NCBI GenBank assembly: GCA_035358815.1
Contig: DAOPQC010000001.1
Span: forward strand, 580,507-644,506
From: Thermoanaerobaculales bacterium
Lineage (GTDB): Bacteria; Acidobacteriota; Thermoanaerobaculia; Thermoanaerobaculales; Sulfomarinibacteraceae
DNA: 64,000 bases
Reading direction: 5' to 3'
Under the pieces are notes generated by a model that was not told the origin of the DNA, searched no databases, and saw only the letters and a program-made list of their open reading frames with translations. The first letter of the stretch is position 1; each line of letters starts with the position of its first letter. Below, one piece after another: positions 50,021 through 57,792 of the stretch. The translations under genes were made by a program, and so were the position numbers.

Positions 50021-51307
50021 ATGCCAGCCCTCATCCGAAAGAAGACGTGGACCCGGACGAACCGGAAGGGCCGCAAGGTCGAGACGTTCGGGTGGCAGGT
50101 CCAGTTCCCGATCGGCGAGACGGCCGCGCCGGCCAACGGCGAGGAAGGGGAGCCGGCCGAGAGTGCTCCGAGGAAGGTCAAGTACCTCTTCAAGTCCTTC
50201 CCGACGAAGGCCGAGGCTCAGGCGTTCCTCGATGAGAAAGTGGCAGAGCGGAAGACGGGCGGCGTTGTCAAGCCCTCCGCGCAGCTCGTCAAGGCGTACC
50301 TCCCCGAGTGGCTGGAGTCAGCCAAGCCGCGACTTCGCGCGAACACCGCTGCGAGCTACGCTCGGATCGTCAAGAACTACCTCGTGCCCCAGCTGGGGGA
50401 GCTTCCGCTTCAAGCCCTGACTCCGGCGCTGATCAACGGCGCGTACACCCGGCTCCTCGCAAGCGGCCTCAGCTCGCGGACTGTGGCCTATGCTCACGCT
50501 GTCCTGAGGCGGGCCTTGAAGGCGGCCGTCAAGGGGCGGCTCCTGTCGACCAACCCCGCCGCAACCCTTGTTGAGGACCTGCCCAAGAAAGACCCGACTC
50601 GGGAGATGCGCCCGCTGACCAAGGCTGAGGCAAAGGCACTCCTCGACGCGGCCCGGGCCGTTGACGACAAGGGGGAGCCCAAGCACCGACTCGGGATCTA
50701 CTTCGAACTCGCCCTGTCGACCGGTATGAGGCCGAGCGAACTCTTCGCGCTCCAATGGGCGGACCTGGACCTCAAGGCTCGGCCCCCGCTCGTGACTGTC
50801 AAACACAGCCTCGTGAGGACGGGCAACGCCTGGAAGATCACCGAGCCCAAGCGGAACAGGAGCAGGCGTAGTGTGCCGATTCCCGAGGAGACGGTCGCAG
50901 CACTCAAGGCGTGGAAGGCGCGACAGGCGGAAGAGAAGATCGCGGCGGGCAGCGCGTGGAAGGGCGAGCGACGGTTCGTGTTCACCACGCGAACGGGCGA
51001 GCCCTTGGAGATCCGAAACTTGGCGGTTCGGGACCTCGTGAGGATTGCCCGGGATGCTGGCCTAGCAACCGAGATCCCGCCGAAGCCTCCGCGTCGCGCG
51101 TCGACGTGGGAGCCGGCGTTCACGCTGTATGACTTGCGCCACACATGCGCGACCATACTGTTGGCCGATGGAGTCAACCCCAAGGTCGTCAGCGAGCGCC
51201 TCGGCCACGCCTCGGCCGCGTTCACGATGGACGTGTACTGCCACGTCACGCCGACCATGCAGGCGGAAGCGACCGCGCGTTACGGCGCGCTGCTCTACGG
51301 CGGTTGA
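50021..51307 (+). CDS. Tyrosine-type site-specific integrase
   Basis: A 428-aa phage-type recombinase. It has an N-terminal arm-binding domain (IRKKTWTRTNRKGRKVETFG), a SAM-like core-binding domain (YLPEWLESAKPRLRANTAAS) and a catalytic domain with Arg in STGMRPSELFAL, His-x-x-Arg-like LYDLRHTCATIL, ERLGHASAAFTMDVY and the Tyr nucleophile in DVYCHV. GGGAGGATT is 8 bp before the ATG at 50021. It should act on the 48-bp att repeat in tRNA-Thr. Confidence 0.94.
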   Translation: MPALIRKKTWTRTNRKGRKVETFGWQVQFPIGETAAPANGEEGEPAESAPRKVKYLFKSFPTKAEAQAFLDEKVAERKTGGVVKPSAQLVKAYLPEWLESAKPRLRANTAASYARIVKNYLVPQLGELPLQALTPALINGAYTRLLASGLSSRTVAYAHAVLRRALKAAVKGRLLSTNPAATLVEDLPKKDPTREMRPLTKAEAKALLDAARAVDDKGEPKHRLGIYFELALSTGMRPSELFALQWADLDLKARPPLVTVKHSLVRTGNAWKITEPKRNRSRRSVPIPEETVAALKAWKARQAEEKIAAGSAWKGERRFVFTTRTGEPLEIRNLAVRDLVRIARDAGLATEIPPKPPRRASTWEPAFTLYDLRHTCATILLADGVNPKVVSERLGHASAAFTMDVYCHVTPTMQAEATARYGALLYGG

Positions 51308-51507
51308 CTGGTGCGCCGGCAGCGCCTCGACGCCTCGATCGCCCGGTCGGCGGCGTCCATCACCGCTTGGTGCTCGCGCTCGAACTCGGCGCGCTCCCGA
51401 TTGTGGCGGATGTTCTCGGAGCGGATGAACACGATCAGCATTGCCGCCAGCACGACGGCGAACGCGGTGAGGCCGAGCGCGGCGAGGAGCACGTCGAGAG
51501 AGTACAC
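51295..51507 (-). CDS. Small membrane protein
   Basis: A 70-aa protein with one N-terminal helix (LLAALGLTAFAVVLAAMLIVFI) and a charged coiled-coil-like tail (RHNRERAEFEREHQAVMDAA). GTG start with GGAGG 8 bp upstream. It overlaps the end of the convergent integrase by 13 bp. Holin-like or regulatory roles are possible but unproven. Confidence 0.65.
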   Translation of the reverse strand: MYSLDVLLAALGLTAFAVVLAAMLIVFIRSENIRHNRERAEFEREHQAVMDAADRAIEASRRCRRTSQPP

Positions 51508-51690
51508 CGCGACGCCTCCGTCGTGACCGACCGCGCTGCCGCCGGCCGGATTCCTGCTCAGGATCGCCCAGGATCGCGCGCGGCCCTATGGTGCGTATCC
51601 TTGGACGCCCCGAAAGTCGCGCGATCTGGCGGCCTTGTGGACGTTCGGGGTATTGCGTTATCAATACCTAAGTGCATGAAGAGACGACAC

Positions 51691-51719
51691 TTGACAACGT
51701 CACGCCCGGGCTCCACGAT
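51691..51719 (+). promoter_or_regulatory. Possible promoter of 67-aa gene
   Basis: TTGACA and CACGAT spaced by 17 bp, 18 bp before the ATG at 51738, within AT-richer DNA. Confidence 0.3.
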
Positions 51720-51737
51720 CGACTTGAGGAGTAACCC

Positions 51738-51941
51738 ATGAGCACCCCAAAGGCTGAGAACTTCGACGCGGAATCGGTGAGGATCGAGGCCGCGGCCCGC
51801 CTGCGACTCGTGGCGGACCAGCTCGTGAGGATCGGGGAGGAGTTGAGCAGCTCCGGCATGAATGCCAAGCGCGCGTCGGTCATCTCGGAGCAGGCTTGGC
51901 TACTGGCCGACGATCTGCGCGGCGTCGCCGGCCGGCTCTAG
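51738..51941 (+). CDS. Small helical protein
   Basis: A 67-aa protein with two clear helices (SVRIEAAARLRLVADQLVRI; RASVISEQAWLLADDLRGVA). It has a GAGGAG site 7 bp upstream. No family recognised. It sits between the integrase and the minus-strand operon. Confidence 0.65.
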   Translation: MSTPKAENFDAESVRIEAAARLRLVADQLVRIGEELSSSGMNAKRASVISEQAWLLADDLRGVAGRL

Positions 51942-52006
51942 GTCACCACGTCCCGAGCGCGCGGTCGGCGGCGGCGACTGCGGCCTAGTCCACCGGACGC
52001 GGCCCG

Positions 52007-52234
52007 CTACGGACCGTCACTCCCCGGGCTCGTCAGCCCGTAGCCGGCTGCCGCCAGCGCGTCGAGTTCGTCCAGGTCCGTGATCAGGAGTTCGACGCCG
52101 GATATCTCGGATGGTTCGAGCGCCTCGCCGGTGTGCTTGAGCACGAGCACCGGCCGGCCGTTGGTCGCGGCTCGATGGTTGGTCGTGAGTTCCACCTCAA
52201 ACGAATCTCCGCCGATCACCCTCCTGACGCGCAT
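52007..52234 (-). CDS. Small protein of unknown function
   Basis: A 75-aa protein with a strong GGGAGGAGGTGAG site 0-8 bp upstream of the ATG at 52234. It looks beta-rich (MRVRRVIGGDSFEVELTT, GRPVLVLKHTG, GVELLITDLDELDALAAAG). It is the last gene of a minus-strand operon and starts 1 bp after the preceding stop. Confidence 0.7.
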   Translation of the reverse strand: MRVRRVIGGDSFEVELTTNHRAATNGRPVLVLKHTGEALEPSEISGVELLITDLDELDALAAAGYGLTSPGSDGP

Positions 52235-52235
52235 C

Positions 52236-53279
52236 TCACCTCCTCCCTTGTTTGGGTTGGTCGTTGTCGATCCGGCGCGGCTCATCGTCCGGGGCGGCCC
52301 TGCACCACGCCTTCACTGCCTCCGCGACCCATCCGTGTACTGTCCCGGCACTCCGCCTCGGCATCTCCAGAGACATTCCGGCAAGCTTGGCGACGGTGTA
52401 GACGAAGTCGGTGATGGTGCGCTCGATGTTGAGGTCAATCTGGGAAACGCCAAAGGCCCCGTGACGCCAGGTCCGCCCGTGGTAGGAGAACTGCAGATAC
52501 GTCCAGACCAGCCGATCCACGAGGGCACGGTGGGCGCGATCGGGCGGGTGGCCGCGGCCGTCGCGATCGGCCACAGCGGCGATGGCGCGCCTGACCGCCG
52601 CCATGTACTCGGCGCGCATCCTCTCGTTGCGGAAGTCACCGCCCCACATCGCGGCCATCTCGCCCGGGGGCAGCTCGTTTCCCGGGACTTGAGCCGCCAA
52701 GATCACCTCGGTCTGGGCCGCGTGATCGGCGTTCGTGGTGCTCCAGGTCGGGAGCAGGTCGTTTGACCAGCCCTCGACGATGCCGTCAGACAGGAGGGGG
52801 AGGTCGGCCACCGGGAACACGTCCGGCTCATCCCTCGGGTCTGGAGGTGGCGCGGTTGACGGTCGGTGGTCGACGTGGGTGACAGGGGTGCTGCGGGGCT
52901 CAGGGACCGCGCGTCGCGATGTGCCCGACCAGTTACCGGGGTCCATCGCCTCCAGCTCCCCGAGGCGCTTTCTGAGGCATCGCAGTACATCACCGTTGGT
53001 CGGCCCGCTCGGCAGCAGCGCGTTGTACGTCGACCACCAGCCGAGGGCCTCCTCAACGCCCGCCTGCAGTCTGTCTGCGAACTCTTGCTCGGCCCCCTCC
53101 TGGAGATGGGCGGGCTGCCACCAGCCGGCGGCCACCTGCAACTTGACAACGTCATCTCGGCCTTGGTCATGGGTGCCCTCTTCGGTTTCATCCCGGCTGA
53201 GGCGCACCGGGGCGGGCGATGGCATCCGCGCCGGCGGCACGCGCGGTCCCTTGGGGCGATCGGGCGGCTCGTCAGCCAC
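52236..53279 (-). CDS. Element cargo protein of unknown function
   Basis: A 347-aa protein. The GTG at 53279 overlaps the ribbon-helix-helix stop by 8 bp; an ATG at 53375 would give a longer overlap. The middle is Pro/Asp-rich and probably disordered. The last 140 residues are helical and ordered: MRAEYMAAVRRAIAAVADRD, RALVDRLVWTYLQFSYHG, SQIDLNIERTITDFVYTVAK, GTVHGWVAEAVKAWC. No family recognised. Likely acts with the RHH protein before it. Confidence 0.68.
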   Translation of the reverse strand: MADEPPDRPKGPRVPPARMPSPAPVRLSRDETEEGTHDQGRDDVVKLQVAAGWWQPAHLQEGAEQEFADRLQAGVEEALGWWSTYNALLPSGPTNGDVLRCLRKRLGELEAMDPGNWSGTSRRAVPEPRSTPVTHVDHRPSTAPPPDPRDEPDVFPVADLPLLSDGIVEGWSNDLLPTWSTTNADHAAQTEVILAAQVPGNELPPGEMAAMWGGDFRNERMRAEYMAAVRRAIAAVADRDGRGHPPDRAHRALVDRLVWTYLQFSYHGRTWRHGAFGVSQIDLNIERTITDFVYTVAKLAGMSLEMPRRSAGTVHGWVAEAVKAWCRAAPDDEPRRIDNDQPKQGRR

Positions 53280-53448
53280 GCTTCGGCCTCTGGTCACCCG
53301 GCTGCGGTTTGGTGGAGAGGGCGAGCCTGAGGAGCCACACGAGCGCGGCACCCCGGGAGCGGAATCTGTGGGCATGTCGGAACGTGTCGACCTCGTCGAG
53401 GAGGTCGGCAGGACAGACGAAGTTGACGAGCGGCTTGATGGTCACCAT
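53272..53448 (-). CDS. Ribbon-helix-helix-like DNA-binding protein
   Basis: A 58-aa protein. IKPLVNFVCPADLLDEVDTF and RSRGAALVWLLRLALS fit a beta strand-helix-helix (CopG/Arc) fold. GGAGGATGTGAC precedes the ATG at 53448. As the first gene of a three-gene minus operon it may repress that operon, as antitoxins and phage regulators do. Confidence 0.72.
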   Translation of the reverse strand: MVTIKPLVNFVCPADLLDEVDTFRHAHRFRSRGAALVWLLRLALSTKPQPGDQRPKRG

Positions 53449-53535
53449 GTCACATCCTCCGCAATCATCGTCCTGTGGATCAACGCAGGTTGTCAACCTG
53501 TGTACTTCGTCGTGATCGAGGGGAAGCCGCTCCGA

Positions 53536-53559
53536 GTTTTGCCTCCCTTTTGACTCCCT
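53536..53559 (+). promoter_or_regulatory. Candidate arm site near attR
   Basis: GTTTTGCCTCCCTTTTGACT and CCCT, identical in its core to the left-end site, about 150 bp inside attR. Placement at both ends and by the integrase fits integrase arm or Xis sites. Confidence 0.65.
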
Positions 53560-53710
53560 CATATTCCAAAGCACTCAAGAACACTCGCCGCGACAGGCGA
53601 CGACACAAGCGCACGGAAAGTCACATAAATGATAGCTTTGAGAGTAGTTTGGCAACAGGCCGAGACCGCAAGTCGTGGACCATCAAGGGGGTGGAAAATG
53701 GCCTATTATG

Positions 53711-53758
53711 GATTCGTAATCACTAGGTCGTCGGTTCAATCCCGACCGTTGGCTCCAG
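53711..53758 (+). repeat. attR: 48-bp copy of tRNA-Thr 3' half
   Basis: Identical to 42772-42819 and preceded by unrelated DNA, so it is a tRNA remnant and not a second gene. It marks the right end of the element. Confidence 0.95.
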
Positions 53759-53774
53759 AAAGCAAAGGACTTAG

Positions 53775-53801
53775 CGGCCGGGTGCAAACCCGGCCTCTTT
53801 T
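53775..53801 (+). terminator. Displaced terminator of tRNA-Thr
   Basis: GGCCGGGT and ACCCGGCC enclose GCAA, followed by TCTTTTA. It directly follows attR, where the original tRNA 3' end would have been, so it is probably the chromosomal tRNA terminator left behind by integration. Confidence 0.8.
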
Positions 53802-53821
53802 ACTGGGTCAACACTGGGTCA
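53802..53821 (+). repeat. ACTGGGTCA-AC-ACTGGGTCA direct repeat
   Basis: Two perfect 9-mers separated by 2 bp, the same 9-2-9 layout as the element's TGMCTCCCT sites but a different word. It may be an arm site of an older insertion in the same tRNA. Confidence 0.6.
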
Positions 53822-53995
53822 GGACGGCTCTAGAATCGCGCGCCTTTCGCCTACGTTCTTCGCGGACTTGGACGGTGCCAGAACGCAGCACAGGCGATCC
53901 TGGCGCGCCTGGGGGGCTAGTCTGCGACGGGGGTCCGTCACTAGAGTTCGCCTGTGGTAGAAACGTAGTGACTAAATGCTGAGAAGGGGGCTCTG

Positions 53996-54628
53996 ATGAA
54001 CGCTCTGCCAAGATGTCTCATGTTGTGTTTCCTGATCATTCTGGCGAACAACGGATGGGCCACGGCGCCTCAGGCCGCCTATGACGAGATCGCGCTGGTC
54101 ATAGAGGATTTGCCGGGTTCTTGCAGCTACCCCGGGTACGAGAACGCGGTCTGCGCGGTCCACTACGAGCACCTGGCAAGCTTAGTGCCGGGCGACGACT
54201 CCACCTGCTACACCGTGATGCGGGTCTATTTCACTGACTGGTCGGTGCTCCCGACCCTGCAAGATTACCTCGATAGGGGCCGGAATTTCCCGGCGGTGTT
54301 CATCCGGCTCTTCCGAGAGAACGGGGGAGGTGCGAGCGAGGAGGTCGCGTGGATCAGGCTCACGAACGCCAAGATGGCAAAGCTGCAGAACGTACTCTGG
54401 CGAAGCTCGAAACTGACAATCCAGGGCGTGATGTTCGTCGAATTCACCTTCGACCGGATCCTGTGGCATAGCGTCGCCTCGCAGACCGAGTTCCAGGACG
54501 CGAGCGTCGTGCTTTGCGCCGAAACCCTACCGCCCCCGAAGGGCTCGCAGGAGATCGAAGAGCTCGCCAGTGTGCCCCCCGGACAGGTCCACCATGAGCA
54601 TGAGGGAGCCATCCCCGCGAAGGAGTGA
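53996..54628 (+). CDS. Secreted protein of unknown function
   Basis: A 210-aa protein with a signal peptide (MNALPRCLMLCFLIILANNGWATA). It has several Cys (GSCSYPGYENAVCAV, DDSTCYTVMRVY, VVLCAETL) that could form disulfides. It is beta-rich with no known domain. The ATG follows AGAAGGGGGC. Base composition and codon use are less GC-biased than the backbone, fitting acquired DNA. Confidence 0.7.
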   Translation: MNALPRCLMLCFLIILANNGWATAPQAAYDEIALVIEDLPGSCSYPGYENAVCAVHYEHLASLVPGDDSTCYTVMRVYFTDWSVLPTLQDYLDRGRNFPAVFIRLFRENGGGASEEVAWIRLTNAKMAKLQNVLWRSSKLTIQGVMFVEFTFDRILWHSVASQTEFQDASVVLCAETLPPPKGSQEIEELASVPPGQVHHEHEGAIPAKE

Positions 54629-55047
54629 ACCTGAGCGCATGCTTGAGAGCCACCGAAGCCGGATTGACACGTGCCGCCTAAGCGACAGCCGCGCGATCTG
54701 ACGCGATCCTCGCGCGACTGTCGGCGTGTCAGGCATGGTGGTTGATGTTGTGGTGTTGCACAACGCCTTGGGACGTATAGGTGCCTGGCACGGTGGTTGA
54801 TGTTTCGACCTGCGCGGCGGCAGTCTCCGGCGACGTGAACGCAGTTTCTGGTCAACGATTTGCCCGCTCTTCGGCCCGCAGCACCGTGCCCCTGCACTGG
54901 CTCCATCCTTGCCAGAGACGAGATACCTCCAAGACCAGGCGATGAGAAGACTGCCTTGGGCGAATAGACGGAACCTCCTTGTCGCGAGCTCGCCATTGAT
55001 AGAATCGGATGACAGGTGACCAGATCCTCATGAGATGGGAGAGCCGC
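54629..55047. other. Intergenic gap with a direct repeat
   Basis: No gene is supported in these 419 bp. GGCATGGTGGTTGATGTT (54732-54749) and GGCACGGTGGTTGATGTT (54787-54804) are direct repeats 55 bp apart, possible operators. The next gene may begin at 55030 instead of 55048. Confidence 0.6.
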
Positions 55048-57000
55048 ATGACTTGGTGGCGCCGAGCGCTTCTCGCCCTCGCGGTCGTAATATCCTCGCC
55101 GCACGCGACCACCCAAATCGCGGAGGCCGAGGAGTGCCTTCCACAGGTCGGTCGGTGGCCGTACGGCCCGGCCGGGGCGGTCGCGGTGTCAGGCGGTTTC
55201 GCCTACATCGGCTCCGGGGCCGTGCTGAAGATCGCCGACACCTCGGATCCGAGCGCAACTCGGGTGCTCGGCGAAGTCGCCCTGCCAAATGGCATCGCGG
55301 ACATCGCGGTCGCTGGACCTCACGCCTTCGTCGTGGCGGATGGACTGTGGGTGCTCGATGTGGCAGACCCCGAGCAGCCGCACGAGGTCGGATGGCTGGC
55401 GATCGACGGCTCCGCAACTCAGGTCGAGGTCGGAAACGGATATGTCTTCGTCGTCGATTGGTACAGCGGCGTCATGATCGTCGACGTGAGCGACCCGTCG
55501 CGACCCACCGAGGTCGGTTTTTTTGCACCTTCGGTGCAGGACCCTGGGTGGATGAGAATCGCTCATCTCGCCATCGCGAATGGGCTGGCACTGGTAGCTG
55601 CGTCCCCCCAGGGAACAGTCCCGGGCGTGTTCATCTTCGACATCTCGACTCCATCGTCGCCGAATCAGGTATCTCTGTATGAGGACCCGTTCCATCTAAG
55701 TGTGGGTGCCGTAGGGATCAGCGGTGACTACGCGTTCGTCAGCGTGCACGACGGCCTGCGAGTGCTCGACATCAGCGATCCCAGCCACCCAGCGGAAATC
55801 GCTCGTATCGATGACGTGGACGGTCCCGGAAACGACATGACCGTGGCGGGTGGATTCGCGTTCATGGCAGCCGGGGCCCTGCGGATCTTCGACGTCAGTG
55901 AACCGGCAGCTCCTTCGTACGTCGGATACGGTGTCACCGGTGGAAACGCCGTGAAGATCGCCGTGGCGGGTGCGCGGGCGTTCCTGGCAGCGGGCGCGGC
56001 CGGTGTGGCGATCATGGATGTCAGCGACCCATCTGCAACCGCGGGGGTGCCCCTGATCGGAGGCATTCCTACACCGGGGTATGCGGACCTTGTCGCTGCG
56101 ACCGACGGTCTCGCCTTCGTCGTCGACGAGCTTGGATTGCGGGTGTTCGATGTCACGACGCCCTCGAACCCGAGGCAGATCGGTTTCAGCGACGTCGAGC
56201 TCGATCACCCGAATGTCATCTCGGCCGCGAACAACCATGTGTTCATCGGCGACGATAGTGGTCTGACCATTGTCGACGTGAGCCTCCCCTCGCAGCCGAA
56301 TGTTGTAGCGTCGATGGTTACGGGTCATGTTGCGGGATTGGACATCGAGGGGCAGTACGCCTACTTCACGTACTGGGATCAAGGATCCGAAAGGGGCCTT
56401 CGAATTGTCGATGTGGGCACGCCGTCTTTGCCAGTCGAGGTGAGCGTTTTGGAAATGGACACCCCCCTTTACGACGTCGAAGTTTCGCTCGGGTACGCGT
56501 ACGTTGTGACCAGTCGGTCAATGTTGGTGGTCGACGTAACTAGTCCCGACAATCCCATTGCGCTGGCGTGGTACGACGCTACCGACGCTCAACATCTCTT
56601 CACAGACGTTGAAGCATCAGTGGGTTACGTGGTCCTCTACGAGTGGGGGAGCTACTCCAGCTACGACGGACTACACGTGGTCGATGCCAGCAATCCCTCG
56701 ATTCCAATGCGCGTTTCGTTCACACCGCTGTTTCATTTCTACGAAGCCCCTCAAATGACGTCGGCCGGGAGATTCGTCTTCTACCGGATCTCGGGCGGCG
56801 TGTCGAGAGCCGACCTCGGGGTTCCCTCAAGCCCGATACAGTCGGGCACGGCACAGTTCGACCCCGACCTGCGCGATATGGTGGTCGCTGAGGGGTACCT
56901 TCACTTGGCCCGGGGTTGGGTCGGACTTTCTTTACACGATAGCAACGCGGTTTGCGATCCGCCGCGCCATCCAACCCGCCGCCTCGCAGTGAACCCATGA
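55048..57000 (+). CDS. Secreted LVIVD-repeat beta-propeller-like protein
   Basis: A 650-aa secreted protein. A signal peptide (MTWWRRALLALAVVISSPHA) is followed by about a dozen LVIVD repeats, each of about 42 residues with a core such as GLWVLDVADPEQPHEVG, GVMIVDVSDPSRPTEVG, GLTIVDVSLPSQPNVV and SMLVVDVTSPDNPIAL. Such repeats build propellers on cell surfaces; the ligand is unknown. No catalytic site seen. ATG 55048 is chosen as the start of the signal peptide. Confidence 0.82.
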   Translation: MTWWRRALLALAVVISSPHATTQIAEAEECLPQVGRWPYGPAGAVAVSGGFAYIGSGAVLKIADTSDPSATRVLGEVALPNGIADIAVAGPHAFVVADGLWVLDVADPEQPHEVGWLAIDGSATQVEVGNGYVFVVDWYSGVMIVDVSDPSRPTEVGFFAPSVQDPGWMRIAHLAIANGLALVAASPQGTVPGVFIFDISTPSSPNQVSLYEDPFHLSVGAVGISGDYAFVSVHDGLRVLDISDPSHPAEIARIDDVDGPGNDMTVAGGFAFMAAGALRIFDVSEPAAPSYVGYGVTGGNAVKIAVAGARAFLAAGAAGVAIMDVSDPSATAGVPLIGGIPTPGYADLVAATDGLAFVVDELGLRVFDVTTPSNPRQIGFSDVELDHPNVISAANNHVFIGDDSGLTIVDVSLPSQPNVVASMVTGHVAGLDIEGQYAYFTYWDQGSERGLRIVDVGTPSLPVEVSVLEMDTPLYDVEVSLGYAYVVTSRSMLVVDVTSPDNPIALAWYDATDAQHLFTDVEASVGYVVLYEWGSYSSYDGLHVVDASNPSIPMRVSFTPLFHFYEAPQMTSAGRFVFYRISGGVSRADLGVPSSPIQSGTAQFDPDLRDMVVAEGYLHLARGWVGLSLHDSNAVCDPPRHPTRRLAVNP

Positions 57001-57476
57001 GGTCTCCCGTCTAGGAGGCTCGTTCGCACTACCGAGGAGTCGGAGTGCCGTTTTGAGCGACGGCCAACCACAGGGCGAATCCGCTCGGCCAGCGTCGGCT
57101 CGGTCCCGCTCGCCCGGAGGATCGCGGACTTCGCCAACGAGACCGCCTCTCGCAAGTACGCTGCCGCGAGCTTGAGGTCGCGGCTTCGCTGCAGCTTCTC
57201 CGGCTGGACACCGCGGAGCAGGGCTTCCTCGGCGGCCTCTCGGATCGCATCGGGCACGAGCGAGAGGACCTTCGGGGCGCCGACCACTGCCTTGGGGGTC
57301 TCGACGTCGTTCGTGTCGATGCCCGCCCGGACGGCATCGAGCCGCCCCTGGGCGCCGAGGCCGAGGAGGAAACTGCGGATCTCCGACTCCCGCACCGCGG
57401 CGACCACGTCGTCCGGGATCGGGACCGCTGCTCGGGCCGGCTCGCGAGGAGTAGGGCGCTGCCCGATGCCGGTCAT
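56901..57476 (-). CDS. Uncharacterised protein, possibly extended or truncated at its C-terminus
   Basis: A 191-aa minus-strand frame whose first 140 residues look like real helices (IPDDVVAAVRESEIRSFLLG, VLSLVPDAIREAAEEALL, LKLAAAYLREAVSLAKSAIL). The last 50 residues are low-quality, and 100 bp overlap the end of the LVIVD gene. The original 3' end was probably lost when that gene arrived. GGGAGG lies 12 bp upstream of the ATG. Function unknown. No other gene is seen in 57477-57792. Confidence 0.5.
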   Translation of the reverse strand: MTGIGQRPTPREPARAAVPIPDDVVAAVRESEIRSFLLGLGAQGRLDAVRAGIDTNDVETPKAVVGAPKVLSLVPDAIREAAEEALLRGVQPEKLQRSRDLKLAAAYLREAVSLAKSAILRASGTEPTLAERIRPVVGRRSKRHSDSSVVRTSLLDGRPHGFTARRRVGWRGGSQTALLSCKESPTQPRAK

Positions 57477-57792
57477 CCAGGGCGGCGCCTCCCGTTGCGC
57501 CAGATTCGCTCAGATGTTCCAGCAACTGCGAATCGGGGACTCGGTCATGAAGAAGCCCGGACTCCTGCCTGGCAGGCACCGGAATCAGGAGGCCCCCGAT
57601 ACCCAACGCCTCGAGCGGGGATCACATTGATGGGCGATGAAAGGAGACCTGACGCCTTGCCGCCTGCTTTCGGAATCGCAACCCGCCTTCGCTCCCCGAC
57701 CCCTGCACCCGCTCGGCGTGGAGTGTCGGCAGGACCGGCTCTCTCAGCAACCGGTCCATTTCCCCTGAACCCTGCCAACGGAGGTAGAGCCA

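Larger units (their letters stand above)
42819..53758. mobile_element. tRNA-Thr-integrated element with terminase genes, satellite-like
   Basis: About 10.9 kb bounded by the 48-bp att repeat. Left to right: excisionase-like, ParB-like, DnaB-N/DUF3987-like replication gene, three unknown genes and two small ones, small-terminase-like, TerL ATPase, TerL nuclease, tyrosine integrase, two small genes, and a minus-strand operon with a ribbon-helix-helix regulator. No portal, capsid, tail or lysis gene was found. None of the hexamer or hairpin repeats common in the left 42 kb occurs inside. Best described as a phage satellite candidate; a decayed prophage is the alternative. Confidence 0.88.

Noticed and set aside
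51689..53145. Shared 14-mer ACTTGACAACGTCA at 51689 and 53132
   Set aside because: A single 14-bp match is expected by chance in a window of this size, and the second copy lies inside a coding region.
53711..53758. Possible second tRNA-Thr
   Set aside because: Only the 3' half is present; the 5' acceptor and D-arm are missing, so it is attR.
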